NCBI GenBank assembly: GCA_963849105.1
Contig: CAWKGD010000003.1
Span: 1 to 64,000, forward strand
Reading direction: 5' to 3'
DNA length: 64,000 bases
DNA from: CAVRXQ01 sp963849105
GTDB taxonomy: Bacteria > Actinomycetota > Acidimicrobiia > Acidimicrobiales > Bog-793
A program made the position numbers and the translations under genes. Below the pieces are notes generated by a model. The model was not told where the DNA came from. It searched no databases and saw only the letters and a list, made by a program, of their open reading frames with translations. How positions within the stretch are numbered: the stretch's first letter is position 1; every line of letters begins with the position of its first letter. Below, one piece after another: positions 25,200 through 33,134 of the stretch.

Positions 25200-25513
25200 G
25201 TCGTCTCCTTTCCGATCAAACGCGCACAACACGCGCTAATGAGGGGCGCTGAAAGCGAGTGTACGAACGTCCGGCGACACGAACGGCGCGTCATGATGCA
25301 ACTATGAGAATTGACACGGTGTTGGCAAGATCGTGCTGCGCGCGCGCGCGTCCCTGCCGCTCATAAAGGTGATTGGCTAGGAATCCTCAAGATCCGCACA
25401 GATGTGCATTGAAAGTCGGGCAGGAAATACGTGGAACGCATCATGATTCCCTCACAGTTCTTAACGAATCGATCACAAGCTGGTTCTCAGCCCAGCGCAC
25501 GATCGAGATCGTG
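25200..25513. other. divergent intergenic region, 314 bases
   Basis: Lies between the reverse membrane-protein gene and the forward TIG gene. It holds a TTGACA at 25311-25316 without a well-spaced -10, an alternating GC run at 25338-25350, and a perfect 7-bp dyad CACGATC-GA-GATCGTG at 25498-25513 that abuts the ATG at 25514. The frame is open from 25373 but its third-position GC is low, so it is not coding before 25514. Confidence 0.4.
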
Positions 25514-26131
25514 ATGGACAGCGGAACGTTCGACCCCGACGCGACGCCGGTCACCGGGACTCGCGCTGTCCGGACGTGGAGCACGCATCGCCTCCCCACA
25601 GCGCGCGGTCAACGGCCGGGTGTCCGACGAATCGATTCGACGCAACGCGGGCATTCTTCGAGACGAATCGGCATTCCGCGGGCGCTCGTCTTCGCGCTCG
25701 TCGGTTCGTTGTTGATGCTCACCGCGCTGCTGATCACCGACCTGACCGCGCCGTCTATCTTCGACAGCTTGCGCAACGTCGTCGCGACCCCGAACTCGAA
25801 GCAAACCCATCACTTCGCGCCTGCGCCGAGCGCGCAGCACGCGCCGAAGACTCACGCGCCGAAACCTTCGGCGCACGCACCGGTGCTGACCGGGCTGTCG
25901 CCTGAGAGCGCGACGCCGGGTTCGACGATCGAGCTCAGCGGCACCGGTTTCTTCAGCGCCAACAACGAGATCACCGCCCGCGTCGCGGGCACACCCGCTC
26001 CGACACGATGCCCGACGAGACAGAGCTGCTTAGTCGTCCTGCCGGCCGCGTCAAAGGGGGCCACCGAAACGTCGATCCAGATTGTCACCGAGGCGGGCAG
26101 TTCGAACTCGCTGCCGATCCGCTACGGGTGA
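25514..26131 (+). CDS. membrane-anchored IPT/TIG-domain protein
   Basis: A 205-aa protein: about 50 basic cytoplasmic residues, one transmembrane helix (PRALVFALVGSLLMLTALLI), a Pro/Ala/His-rich linker, and a C-terminal Ig-like IPT/TIG domain (VLTGLSPESATPGSTIELSG, FFSANNEITARVAG, VVLPAASKGATETSI). CPTRQSC gives a likely disulfide pair. The start is uncertain (ATG 25514 or GTG 25511; no Shine-Dalgarno). It is followed after 7 bases by a Ser/Thr kinase gene, so the two are probably co-transcribed. Confidence 0.72.
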   Translation: MDSGTFDPDATPVTGTRAVRTWSTHRLPTARGQRPGVRRIDSTQRGHSSRRIGIPRALVFALVGSLLMLTALLITDLTAPSIFDSLRNVVATPNSKQTHHFAPAPSAQHAPKTHAPKPSAHAPVLTGLSPESATPGSTIELSGTGFFSANNEITARVAGTPAPTRCPTRQSCLVVLPAASKGATETSIQIVTEAGSSNSLPIRYG

Positions 26132-26138
26132 CGGCGAG

Positions 26139-27698
26139 ATGAGCCAACGGCGCGCCGGCTCGTCGCAGGGCACCGGTACGAGCGCCGGGGCGTTCGGAGA
26201 CGGCACGAGAACCGAGCGGCTGCGGATCGAGCCCGGCGCGGTCTTTGACGCCCGTTACCGCCTCGAAGAACAGATCGGACGCGGCGCGATGGGCGTCGTC
26301 TTCCGCGCCACCGACCTCAAGCTGGATCGGTCGGTCGCGGTGAAGGTGCTCGCGGATGCGTCGTCTGACGAACGGCGATTGCATTCAGAGGTGCAGGCGC
26401 TCGCGCGCCTTGCGCATCCGAACCTCGTGCGCATCTACGACGCCGGGGAGGCGGGCGAAGACGTCTTCATCGTCATGGAACTCATCGAGGGCTCGACACT
26501 CGCCGCGCGCACACAGAACGGCGCGCTCGCGCCCGAGGAGACGGCGCGAATCGGCGGCGGCGTCGCCGCCGCGTTGGCGTACGTGCACCGTCGCGGCGTT
26601 GTGCATCGCGATGTGAAGCCGGCGAACATATTGATCGACCACGACGGCACGGTTCGGCTCGCGGATTTCGGAATCGCGCGCCTCGTCGATTCGGCCGGCA
26701 TCACGGCGACCGGTACGTCGATCGGCACCCCGGCGTATCTCGCGCCCGAGCAGTTGCGGGCGTCGGGCGTTGGTGCGGAGGCCGACGTGTTCGCGCTCGG
26801 CCTAGTTCTGCTCGAGTGCCTCACCGGACATCGCGCCTACAGGGGCACGGTGACGGAGGTCGCAGCGGCGAGGCTGCACGCATCGCCCGAGATCCCTCCT
26901 CAGGTCGTGCAACCCCTGCGCGACGTCATCGCGAAGATGACCGACCTCGATCCGAACAAGAGACCGAGCGCGGAAGAGGTCGTGTCGACCCTCTCGAAAC
27001 AGCCCGCTGTCGCGGCGTCTGTAGATGCGGCGGCGGAGACAGTGAGTGACACGAAGAGGTTCCTCACGGTGGCCGATACGGCGAAGCGGCCAATCGCCCC
27101 GGTCTCGCTTGCCGCGTCAAAACGGGACCCTTGGCGTTTCGCACAAAATCACAAGGTGCCGATTGCCCTTGCCGCGCTAGTCGTCACCGCCTTCGGCTCG
27201 GGCGTCGGACTCGGCACGACCTTCGCGTCAGCGGGCGGAACAGTTCACCACGACTCGAGGAATCCGCCGGCGTCCAAGCCTGCTGCGTCGTCGACGACCA
27301 CCCCGACCTCGACAACGACCACGACCTCGACGACGACGACGACGACCACGACGCCACCCGCCCTCACCGTCGAGCGCGCGGCGAGCCGGCTCGATTCGGC
27401 GATCGAGCGGGGCGTCGCGAACGCGACGATCCCGTCGCCTGTCGCGCAGCAGCTCACCACCGACATCCAGCCGCTCATCGCGCCCGGGCAGAACGGCAAC
27501 CGGCAGCAGATCTTGCAGCTGTTCGACCAGCTGGCGGGGCAGTTCGACCAATCGGTGGCGACCGGGCAGGTGAACGACGCGGCGACCGTCCAGGAAATCG
27601 ACGCTGCGCTGAGCAAACTTGCGACGGCGCTCGGCTTCACCGCGCCTGTCACGACCTACCCCCAAGGGACGGGTGGTCCGGGCAACGGCAACGGGTAG
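26139..27698 (+). CDS. transmembrane Ser/Thr protein kinase
   Basis: A 519-aa Hanks-type (PknB-like) kinase. The catalytic domain (about 30-295) has the glycine loop IGRGAMGVVF, the ATP Lys in VAVKVL, HRDVKPANILID, the DFG motif in ADFGIARL and GTPAYLAPEQL. A juxtamembrane stretch leads to a transmembrane helix (VPIALAALVVTAFGSGVGLG), a Thr-rich spacer and an extracellular helical domain of about 95 residues (LDSAIERGVANATIPSPVAQ, ILQLFDQLAGQFDQSV). There are no PASTA repeats, so the ligand differs from that of PknB. ATG at 26139 is preceded by a GACGGCGAG region. Probably in an operon with the TIG protein. Confidence 0.92.
   Translation: MSQRRAGSSQGTGTSAGAFGDGTRTERLRIEPGAVFDARYRLEEQIGRGAMGVVFRATDLKLDRSVAVKVLADASSDERRLHSEVQALARLAHPNLVRIYDAGEAGEDVFIVMELIEGSTLAARTQNGALAPEETARIGGGVAAALAYVHRRGVVHRDVKPANILIDHDGTVRLADFGIARLVDSAGITATGTSIGTPAYLAPEQLRASGVGAEADVFALGLVLLECLTGHRAYRGTVTEVAAARLHASPEIPPQVVQPLRDVIAKMTDLDPNKRPSAEEVVSTLSKQPAVAASVDAAAETVSDTKRFLTVADTAKRPIAPVSLAASKRDPWRFAQNHKVPIALAALVVTAFGSGVGLGTTFASAGGTVHHDSRNPPASKPAASSTTTPTSTTTTTSTTTTTTTTPPALTVERAASRLDSAIERGVANATIPSPVAQQLTTDIQPLIAPGQNGNRQQILQLFDQLAGQFDQSVATGQVNDAATVQEIDAALSKLATALGFTAPVTTYPQGTGGPGNGNG
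27291..27352 (+). repeat. ACG/ACC low-complexity run in the kinase gene
   Basis: Near-perfect ACC/ACG/TCG codon run encoding the Ser/Thr-rich extracellular spacer of the kinase. Such a run could vary in length between strains. Confidence 0.6.
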
Positions 27699-27796
27699 CA
27701 GCGCCGTCGGCTGAGCGAATCCGCAGGACGCTCAGGCGAGCGCTTCGCGTCCCGCTCGCTGGTCGGCCGAAGAAATGGGCTCTGGCCTCGGACGAC

Positions 27797-27802
27797 TAGG
27801 GT
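27797..27802 (+). promoter_or_regulatory. leaderless-type -10 element before ffh
   Basis: TAGGGT ends 9 bases before the GTG at 27812, with no Shine-Dalgarno. Confidence 0.35.
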
Positions 27803-27811
27803 GACCAGGTC

Positions 27812-29161
27812 GTGTTTGAGGCCATTTCATCGCGTTTTGAAGAGATCTTCACCCGTCTGCGCGGCCGCGGGCGGCTCTCCGACGAGGACGTCGCGGCGGT
27901 TCTTTCGGAGATTCGGGCGACGCTCCTCGACGCCGACGTCAACGTCGACGTCGCCCGCACGCTGATCGAGCGCATCCGCGCCCGGGCTACGGGCGCTGAG
28001 CTCGCGAAAAGCCTCACTCCGGCCCAGCAGGTCATCAAGATCGTCAACGAAGAGCTGGCCGCGACATTGGGTGGAGACGCCCTAAAGATCACCTACGCCT
28101 CGAAGCCGCCGACCGTCGTTTTGCTCGCCGGACTGCAGGGCTCCGGCAAGACGACCGCCGCCGCCAAGCTCGCCCGTTGGTTCATCGAACAAGGACGCCA
28201 CCCGCTCCTCGTCGCGGCCGACCTGCAACGGCCCGCAGCCGTCGAGCAGCTGCGCGTCCTCGGGCGCCAGATCGGCGCGTCGGTCTTCAGCGACACCACC
28301 GATCCCGTGGAAATCTCTCGTCGCGGCGTCGCCGAGGCCAATCGTGTCGGTCGCGACGTGGTGATCGTCGACACCGCCGGGCGGATCACGATCGACGAGG
28401 CACTGATGGCCGAGGTGCGAGGGATCTCGCAGGCGACCTCGCCGACGTACACCTTCTTGGTTGTCGACGCGATGACGGGCCAGGACGCCGTTCAGACCGC
28501 GGTCGCGTTCCACGAGTCACTGACGCTCGACGGCGTCATCCTCACAAAGCTTGACGGCGACGCGCGTGGAGGCGCGGCCCTGTCTGTGCGCGAGGTCGTC
28601 GGCACGCCGATCGCGTTCGTGTCGACCGGCGAGCGGCCCGCCGACTTCGAAACGTTTCACCCAGATCGCATGGCGAGCCGGATTCTCGGCATGGGCGATG
28701 TGCTCTCGCTCATCGAGCGTGCCGAACGCTCCTACGACGAAGACGCAGCGGGCCGCGCTGTCGAGAAAATGCGCTCGGGCCGGTTCTCGCTCGAGGACTT
28801 CCACGATCAGCTGCAGCAGATGAAGCGACTCGGTCCGCTTTCGAGCATCGTCGGGATGATGCCCGGGATGCCGAAGGAGATCAAAAACGCCGAGATCGAC
28901 GACGGCGATATCACTCGCATCGAGGCGATCATCCGGTCGATGACACCGAAAGAGCGCGACGACCCGTCGGTCATCAACGGATCGCGAAGAACGCGCATCG
29001 CGAAGGGGAGCGGGACCACCACCCAGGAAGTGAATGATCTTTTGCGTCGCTTCAAGGAAATGCAGAAGCTGATGCGATCCGGCGTCATGGGCGCGATGAC
29101 GCGCCCCGGCCGGCGCGATAAGCGCAAGGGCGGACGTTTCACCCCCGCCGGCACCCGCTGA
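27812..29161 (+). CDS. ffh: signal recognition particle protein Ffh
   Basis: SRP54 homologue that binds signal sequences and 4.5S RNA, 449 aa. N domain (FEAISSRFEEIFTRLRGRG), G domain with GLQGSGKTT, DLQRPAAVEQL, VDTAGR and LTKLDGDARGGAALS, and a Met-rich M domain with SIVGMMPGMP, SMTPKERDDPSVINGSRR and IAKGSGTT. GTG start at 27812 gives the standard N-terminus. First gene of the ffh-rpsP-khpA-rimM-trmD-rplS cluster. Confidence 0.97.
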   Translation: MFEAISSRFEEIFTRLRGRGRLSDEDVAAVLSEIRATLLDADVNVDVARTLIERIRARATGAELAKSLTPAQQVIKIVNEELAATLGGDALKITYASKPPTVVLLAGLQGSGKTTAAAKLARWFIEQGRHPLLVAADLQRPAAVEQLRVLGRQIGASVFSDTTDPVEISRRGVAEANRVGRDVVIVDTAGRITIDEALMAEVRGISQATSPTYTFLVVDAMTGQDAVQTAVAFHESLTLDGVILTKLDGDARGGAALSVREVVGTPIAFVSTGERPADFETFHPDRMASRILGMGDVLSLIERAERSYDEDAAGRAVEKMRSGRFSLEDFHDQLQQMKRLGPLSSIVGMMPGMPKEIKNAEIDDGDITRIEAIIRSMTPKERDDPSVINGSRRTRIAKGSGTTTQEVNDLLRRFKEMQKLMRSGVMGAMTRPGRRDKRKGGRFTPAGTR

Positions 29162-29206
29162 CGCGCGACACAATCGACTGACACAGAAGAAAGAGAGACG
29201 AAACCC

Positions 29207-29791
29207 GTGGCTGTGAAGCTCCGCTTGATGCGGATGGGCAAAAAGAAGCAACCGACGTACCGCGTTGTGGCGTCAGACTCCCGTTCGCCGCGCGATGGTC
29301 GGTTCATCGAGATCATCGGAACCTACGAACCCCGCAAGGATCCATCGCGGATCGAGGTCGACCAGGAAAAGGCCGTCGAGTGGCTGATGAAGGGCGCCAA
29401 AGCGAGCGACACGGTGCGCAAGCTGCTCGAGCACTCCGGCGCATGGGAAGAGTTCAAACGCCAACGTCCCGAAAAGCCGAAGAAGGCGGGTCGCAAGCGC
29501 AAGGAGCGGCCGGCGAAGAAGGCCGCGAAGAAGGCCGCGAAGAAGGCACAGAAGGCGCCCGCAAAGGCGGCGAAGAAGACCGCGAAGAAGGTGGCCGCCA
29601 AGCCGGCCGAGGCTGAAGCCGCGCCAGAGGCGCCCGAGGTCGCTCCGGAAGAGGCGCCCGAGGTCGCTCAGGCAGAGGCGCCTGAGGTCGCTCAGGCAGA
29701 GGCGCCTGAGGCGCCCGCGGAAGGTGCCACCGAAGCGACCGAGGACGTTGCAGCAGGGGATTCCTCAGCCACCGCGGTCGAAGAGGGCTGA
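29207..29791 (+). CDS. rpsP: 30S ribosomal protein S16 with long C-terminal extension
   Basis: The first 85 residues are ordinary S16 (VKLRLMRMGKKKQPTYRVV, SPRDGRFIEIIGTYEPRKDP, VRKLLEHSGAW). The protein is 194 aa against the usual 80-100 (actinobacterial forms can reach 140-170). The extension has two parts: a Lys/Ala-rich stretch (PAKKAAKKAAKKAQKAPAKA) resembling histone H1 and mycobacterial HupB tails, and an acidic Pro/Glu/Ala repeat (APEVAQAE units). GTG start at 29207 in an AGAGAGACGAAACCC context. khpA follows after 5 bases. Confidence 0.95.
   Translation: MAVKLRLMRMGKKKQPTYRVVASDSRSPRDGRFIEIIGTYEPRKDPSRIEVDQEKAVEWLMKGAKASDTVRKLLEHSGAWEEFKRQRPEKPKKAGRKRKERPAKKAAKKAAKKAQKAPAKAAKKTAKKVAAKPAEAEAAPEAPEVAPEEAPEVAQAEAPEVAQAEAPEAPAEGATEATEDVAAGDSSATAVEEG
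29636..29707 (+). repeat. three 24-base tandem units in rpsP
   Basis: Units at 29636-29659, 29660-29683 and 29684-29707. The last two are identical in their first 24 bases, the first is imperfect. Each encodes eight residues of the form EVAxxEAP, giving the acidic end of the S16 tail. Confidence 0.75.
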
Positions 29792-29796
29792 TCGCG

Positions 29797-30165
29797 ATGA
29801 CGGGTGACGTTCCGTTGTTCGAAGGGCCGGACTTCGGGTCCGAAGAAGTCGAGATCGACGAGGAAGACGAGCTCGAACCCGAGCTCGAAGAGGAATCTGA
29901 AGACGACGCGGGGAACCGCGTCTCAGGCGGGACGGCGCGTGCCGTTCTCGAGCACGTCGCGCGGTCGATCGTCGAGGATCCCGAAGCGGTCTTCATCGAT
30001 TCGGTTGCTGCTCGAAACGGGCTGCGTTTCGAGTTGCACGTCGCCCCGGGGGACATGGGGCGGATTATTGGCAAGCGCGGACGGGTTGCCCAGGCGCTGC
30101 GGGCGCTCGTGCGCGCGGCTGCGGCAAAAGACGGAACGGACGCTTCGGTCGACATCGTCGATTAG
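29797..30165 (+). CDS. khpA: KH-domain RNA-binding protein KhpA
   Basis: A 122-aa protein with a C-terminal single KH domain (VLEHVARSIVEDPEAV, ELHVAPGDMGRIIGKRGRVAQALR), where GRIIGKRGR is the GxxG RNA-binding loop. Position between rpsP and rimM is the classic khpA (YlqC) locus. In Firmicutes KhpA works with KhpB in RNA binding and cell elongation. The N-terminal 45 residues are a very acidic extension (EEDELEPELEEESEDD) not seen in the short family members. Confidence 0.9.
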   Translation: MTGDVPLFEGPDFGSEEVEIDEEDELEPELEEESEDDAGNRVSGGTARAVLEHVARSIVEDPEAVFIDSVAARNGLRFELHVAPGDMGRIIGKRGRVAQALRALVRAAAAKDGTDASVDIVD

Positions 30166-30181
30166 GGCGAAAGGGGCGGTC

Positions 30182-30663
30182 GTGGAACGCCTCGAGGTTG
30201 GACACGTCGTCAAACCTCACGGGCTCTCCGGCGAGGTCGTCGTTAAGTTCACGTCGAATCGGCCCGAACGCGCGTCAATCGGGGCGACCTTCTCTGTCGT
30301 GTTCGCCGACCGTCGGGAGACCCTGCTCGACTCGCTCGAGATCACCTCGGTTCGCGAGTTCAACCGCGTGCATCTTGTTCGCTTTGCTGGCATCGAAGGG
30401 TTCGAGGATGCACAAGCGCTGCGGGGAGCGGTGCTCATGGCCGAAGCGCTCGAAGACCCCGAGGCGCTCTTTGTTCACGATCTCATCGGAGCCGAGGTGT
30501 TCGACCCGTCGGGGACAAAAAGGGGACCGTGACCGGCGTCGAGGCGAACCCGGCGAGCGATCTGCTCGTCATCGACGAGCGAACCTATGTGCCGATGCGT
30601 TTCGTCGTCCAGACCGCACGCGGCCGCGTTGTCGTCGACGTGCCCGAGGGAGTCTTCGAATGA
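30182..30663 (+). pseudogene. rimM: 16S rRNA processing protein RimM, interrupted by a -1 frameshift
   Basis: RimM binds S19 and helps 30S assembly. The GTG at 30182 opens MERLEVGHVVKPHGLSGEVV and the RimM N-domain, reaching LIGAEVFDPSGTKRG, then TGA at 30530-30532. The PRC-barrel continues in the -1 frame from GTG 30529 (TGVEANPASDLLVIDER, YVPMRFVV, VDVPEGVFE) to the stop at 30661-30663, overlapping trmD by ATGA. The break falls on A5G4 at 30517-30525; re-reading one G restores SGTKRGTVTGVEA. An assembly or read error in the homopolymer is most likely; a real mutation or slippage also fits. RimM is normally single-copy. Confidence 0.85.
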
Positions 30664-31481
30664 CCGGCGAGGAGGCGCCGCGTCTGTCCGTCGATGTCCT
30701 TACGATCTTCCCCGAGGTGATCGAGGGCTATCTCGATGCGAGCCTGATCGGAAGGGCGATCTCCGCGGGAGTCGTCGCTGTGCGCGCGCTCGACCTTCGC
30801 ATCGGCGCGACGGACGCCCACCGCAGCGTCGACGACGCGCCGTTTGGCGGTGGCGCCGGAATGGTGCTTGCCTACGACGTCGCGAGTCGCGCCGTCGAGG
30901 CGACGAATCCGATTCGGCCGTTGTATTTGCTCAGCCCAGCCGGGAGGACCTTCGACCAGGAATTTGCGAAAGAGCTCTCCGAAAGCGGCGGCTTCTCCCT
31001 GCTCTGCGCGCGCTACGAGGGTGCCGACCAGCGCATCTCCGACCATCTCGTCGACGGCGAGATTTCGCTTGGCGATTTCGTCCTCGCCGGCGGCGAGCTC
31101 GTCGCACTGTGCGTGATCGAGGCGACGGCGCGGCTCGCGCCCGGCGTCATCGGTAACCCGTCTTCGCCCGACGACGAGAGCTTTGCGTCGGACCTGCTCG
31201 AGTACCCGCAGTACACGCGCCCTGCGGAGTACGACGGGTTCTCGGTGCCTGAGGTGTTGCGCGGTGGGAACCACGAGGCGATCGCCCGCTGGCGACGCGC
31301 CGCTGCGCTCGCCCGCACCATCGCCCACCGGCCCGACCTCATCGCGAAGCGCGGGGGGCTTAGCGCCGAAGAAGAGCAGCTGTTGTCGGCGCACGGTTAT
31401 CCTGTTGCAACCGAGGCGCCTCCCGCCTCCTTGGCGCGCGAGCGCGCCGCTGCTGACCAGGAAGAACGCGAGGAGCGATGA
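30660..31481 (+). CDS. trmD: tRNA (guanine-N1-)-methyltransferase TrmD
   Basis: Makes m1G37 in tRNAs reading CNN/UGG-type codons, preventing frameshifts. The trefoil-knot SPOUT enzyme has VDVLTIFPEVIEGYLDASLIGRA at the N-terminus, DAPFGGGAGMV, LLCARYEGADQRI and GDFVLAGGELVA in the SAM knot, and YPQYTRPAEYDGFSVPEVLRGGNH. 273 aa, with a slightly extended charged C-terminus. ATG at 30660 overlaps the rimM stop; its own stop overlaps rplS (ATGA). Confidence 0.97.
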   Translation: MTGEEAPRLSVDVLTIFPEVIEGYLDASLIGRAISAGVVAVRALDLRIGATDAHRSVDDAPFGGGAGMVLAYDVASRAVEATNPIRPLYLLSPAGRTFDQEFAKELSESGGFSLLCARYEGADQRISDHLVDGEISLGDFVLAGGELVALCVIEATARLAPGVIGNPSSPDDESFASDLLEYPQYTRPAEYDGFSVPEVLRGGNHEAIARWRRAAALARTIAHRPDLIAKRGGLSAEEEQLLSAHGYPVATEAPPASLARERAAADQEEREER

Positions 31482-31828
31482 ACCCGACCGATCTCGTCGA
31501 TAGCCAGACGCTGCGCGACGACATCCCCGCGTTCCGACCCGGAGACACGGTGAAAGTCCACGTCCGCGTGGTCGAGGGAAACCGCGAGCGGGTCCAGGTC
31601 TTCCAAGGAGCGGTGATCCGCCGTCAGGGTTCTGGCGCGCGCGAAACCTTCAGCGTGCGGAAGGTCAGCTTCGGCGTCGGGGTCGAGCGCACCTTCCCGG
31701 TCCACTCGCCGATCATCGCGAGGATCGAAGTCGTCACAGAGGGCGACGTCCGGCGTGCGAAGCTGTACTACCTGCGGGAGCGCGTGGGCAAGGCGGCGAA
31801 GATCAAGGAGCGCCGATCCACCCACTGA
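31478..31828 (+). CDS. rplS: 50S ribosomal protein L19
   Basis: L19 of the large subunit, 116 aa. RPGDTVKVHVRVVEGNRERVQVFQG, RETFSVRKVSFGVGVERTFP, RRAKLYYLRERVGKAAKIKE are diagnostic. Start ATG overlaps the trmD stop. In most Actinobacteria lepB and rnhB follow; here the DUF2469 gene follows directly. Confidence 0.97.
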   Translation: MNPTDLVDSQTLRDDIPAFRPGDTVKVHVRVVEGNRERVQVFQGAVIRRQGSGARETFSVRKVSFGVGVERTFPVHSPIIARIEVVTEGDVRRAKLYYLRERVGKAAKIKERRSTH

Positions 31829-31864
31829 GCGATCGATTCGCCGTGGCGAAGCGAGGTGCGGACG

Positions 31865-32161
31865 ATGAGCGCTGAAGAAGATCTCGATCAATTCGAAGCG
31901 GAGATTGAGCTCGCGCTGTACCAGGAGTACCGCGCGGTATTGCCGATGTTCCACTACGTCGTCGAGACCGAGCGGCGCTTTTATCTCGCGAACGAGGTCA
32001 AGGTGACCCCGCACGAGAACGCCGGCGCCACCCACTTCACGGTGGAGCTCGGCGACGCCTGGGTCTGGGACATGTACCGCCCGACGCGCTTTGTGACGTC
32101 GGTGAACGTGGTGACCTTCAAGGACGTGAACGTCGAGGCGCTGCCCGAGAAAGAGATCTGA
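31865..32161 (+). CDS. DUF2469 family protein
   Basis: A 98-aa protein of the actinobacterial DUF2469 family: SAEEDLDQFEAEIELALYQE, then YRAVLPMFHYVVETERRFYLAN and VELGDAWVWDMYRPTRFV, which are nearly invariant in the family. ATG at 31865 with GAGG 7 bases upstream is preferred over GTG 31856. The function is unknown; conserved linkage to the trmD-rplS-rnhB region and retention across Actinobacteria are the only clues. Confidence 0.93.
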   Translation: MSAEEDLDQFEAEIELALYQEYRAVLPMFHYVVETERRFYLANEVKVTPHENAGATHFTVELGDAWVWDMYRPTRFVTSVNVVTFKDVNVEALPEKEI

Positions 32162-32193
32162 TCAGCGCCGAGGCGCCTTAGAACATCCGAGGA

Positions 32194-32733
32194 TCAGACC
32201 GGGTCGACGGCCAGGCTGCCGTTGTCGGCGACGTGGTCGCCCCAAACCCGACCGTCCCAGTAGCGCAGCGCGTGGCGCCTGGTGGGGTCTGGGTACCAGC
32301 CGAACAGCGCCGGCCGTCCGTCGCCCCCGAGGGGCGGAGCGAAGCCGAGCGGCTTTTCGGGTGCCGGTGCGATCGTGATCGGCGGGATCGTGTCCGCCGA
32401 CCCTGGCGCGGCGCGCGAGTAGGTGAAGGGCGGACGCGTCGGGGCCGTCGCGTTCGGTGTCGTCGCGTTCGGTGTCGGCTGGGGCCGCGGCTGCGGGCGG
32501 GTCGTGATTTCGGCGACCAATTCGAGGATGATCCCGAATGCCTGGAAGAGGCCGCAAATGATCGCCCAGACCGCAGAGGGGATCTTCCACGGGGTGACGC
32601 CGCGGATCATCCGGTAGCGCTGCGAGATCCGGTACCCCAAGAAGGCGAAGACGACAGCGAAGGCGGCCGAGATCAAGAGGTCATTCACGCTCGTGCCGTA
32701 CCAGAGCGAATCGAAGCCGACTGTCGAAACCAC
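32194..32733 (-). CDS. DUF2510 domain membrane protein
   Basis: A 179-aa protein with two transmembrane segments near the N-terminus (VNDLLISAAFAVVFAFLGYR and SAVWAIICGLFQAFGIILEL), a Pro/Ala/Thr-rich linker with an ATTPNATAP repeat, and a C-terminal DUF2510 motif (GWYPDPTRRHALRYWDG, then VWGDHVADNG). DUF2510 is a short actinobacterial module of unknown role, common in membrane proteins. GTG start at 32733. Convergent with the DUF2469 gene. Confidence 0.8.
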   Translation of the reverse strand: MVSTVGFDSLWYGTSVNDLLISAAFAVVFAFLGYRISQRYRMIRGVTPWKIPSAVWAIICGLFQAFGIILELVAEITTRPQPRPQPTPNATTPNATAPTRPPFTYSRAAPGSADTIPPITIAPAPEKPLGFAPPLGGDGRPALFGWYPDPTRRHALRYWDGRVWGDHVADNGSLAVDPV

Positions 32734-32807
32734 CTGCGTACTCCATCTACCTGCAATCGGGGACCCCCGATGTTACCTGGGCCGAGAGGGGATTCCGATC
32801 CGCGTTT

Positions 32808-33059
32808 TCAGGCCCCGGGACGCCGCGTCGAGCGGCGTTCGAAGCACGCCGCGTGCCAGTGTCGGCGTTCGTCCGCCGCGGCGAGCGGCACGACGACGAG
32901 GTGTGCGACGCCGGGCGCGATCTCCTGGTTGCAACCAGGACACCGATAGGACTTCGTCGCAGCAAACGGCTGGATCGTCCGCACCTCCGCCATCGAGTCC
33001 GTGAGCGGGTCGTGGGCGAAGCGTGCCCGGGACGGGCGCGCTGACGGGCGTGGGACCAC
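32808..33059 (-). CDS. small zinc-ribbon-like actinobacterial protein
   Basis: An 83-aa protein whose core SYRCPGCNQEIAPGVAHLVV ... RRHWHAACFERR has CxxC and HWHxxC, likely four to five zinc ligands. The family is common in Actinobacteria and is sometimes annotated 'ATP/GTP-binding protein' without evidence. GTG at 33059 is used; GTG/ATG inside (ATG at 32993) would remove 22 basic residues. Function unknown. Confidence 0.75.
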   Translation of the reverse strand: MVPRPSARPSRARFAHDPLTDSMAEVRTIQPFAATKSYRCPGCNQEIAPGVAHLVVVPLAAADERRHWHAACFERRSTRRPGA

Positions 33060-33134
33060 GGGCCATTATCACCGCCTTTGTTCTGCGGCCCGTCCGGGTT
33101 CGCCGGAACCGGTGCCGTTCGATACAACGGGAGC

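Noticed and set aside
25373..25513. 47-residue upstream extension of the TIG-domain protein
   Set aside because: Third-position GC is low and no family sequence appears; treated as intergenic.
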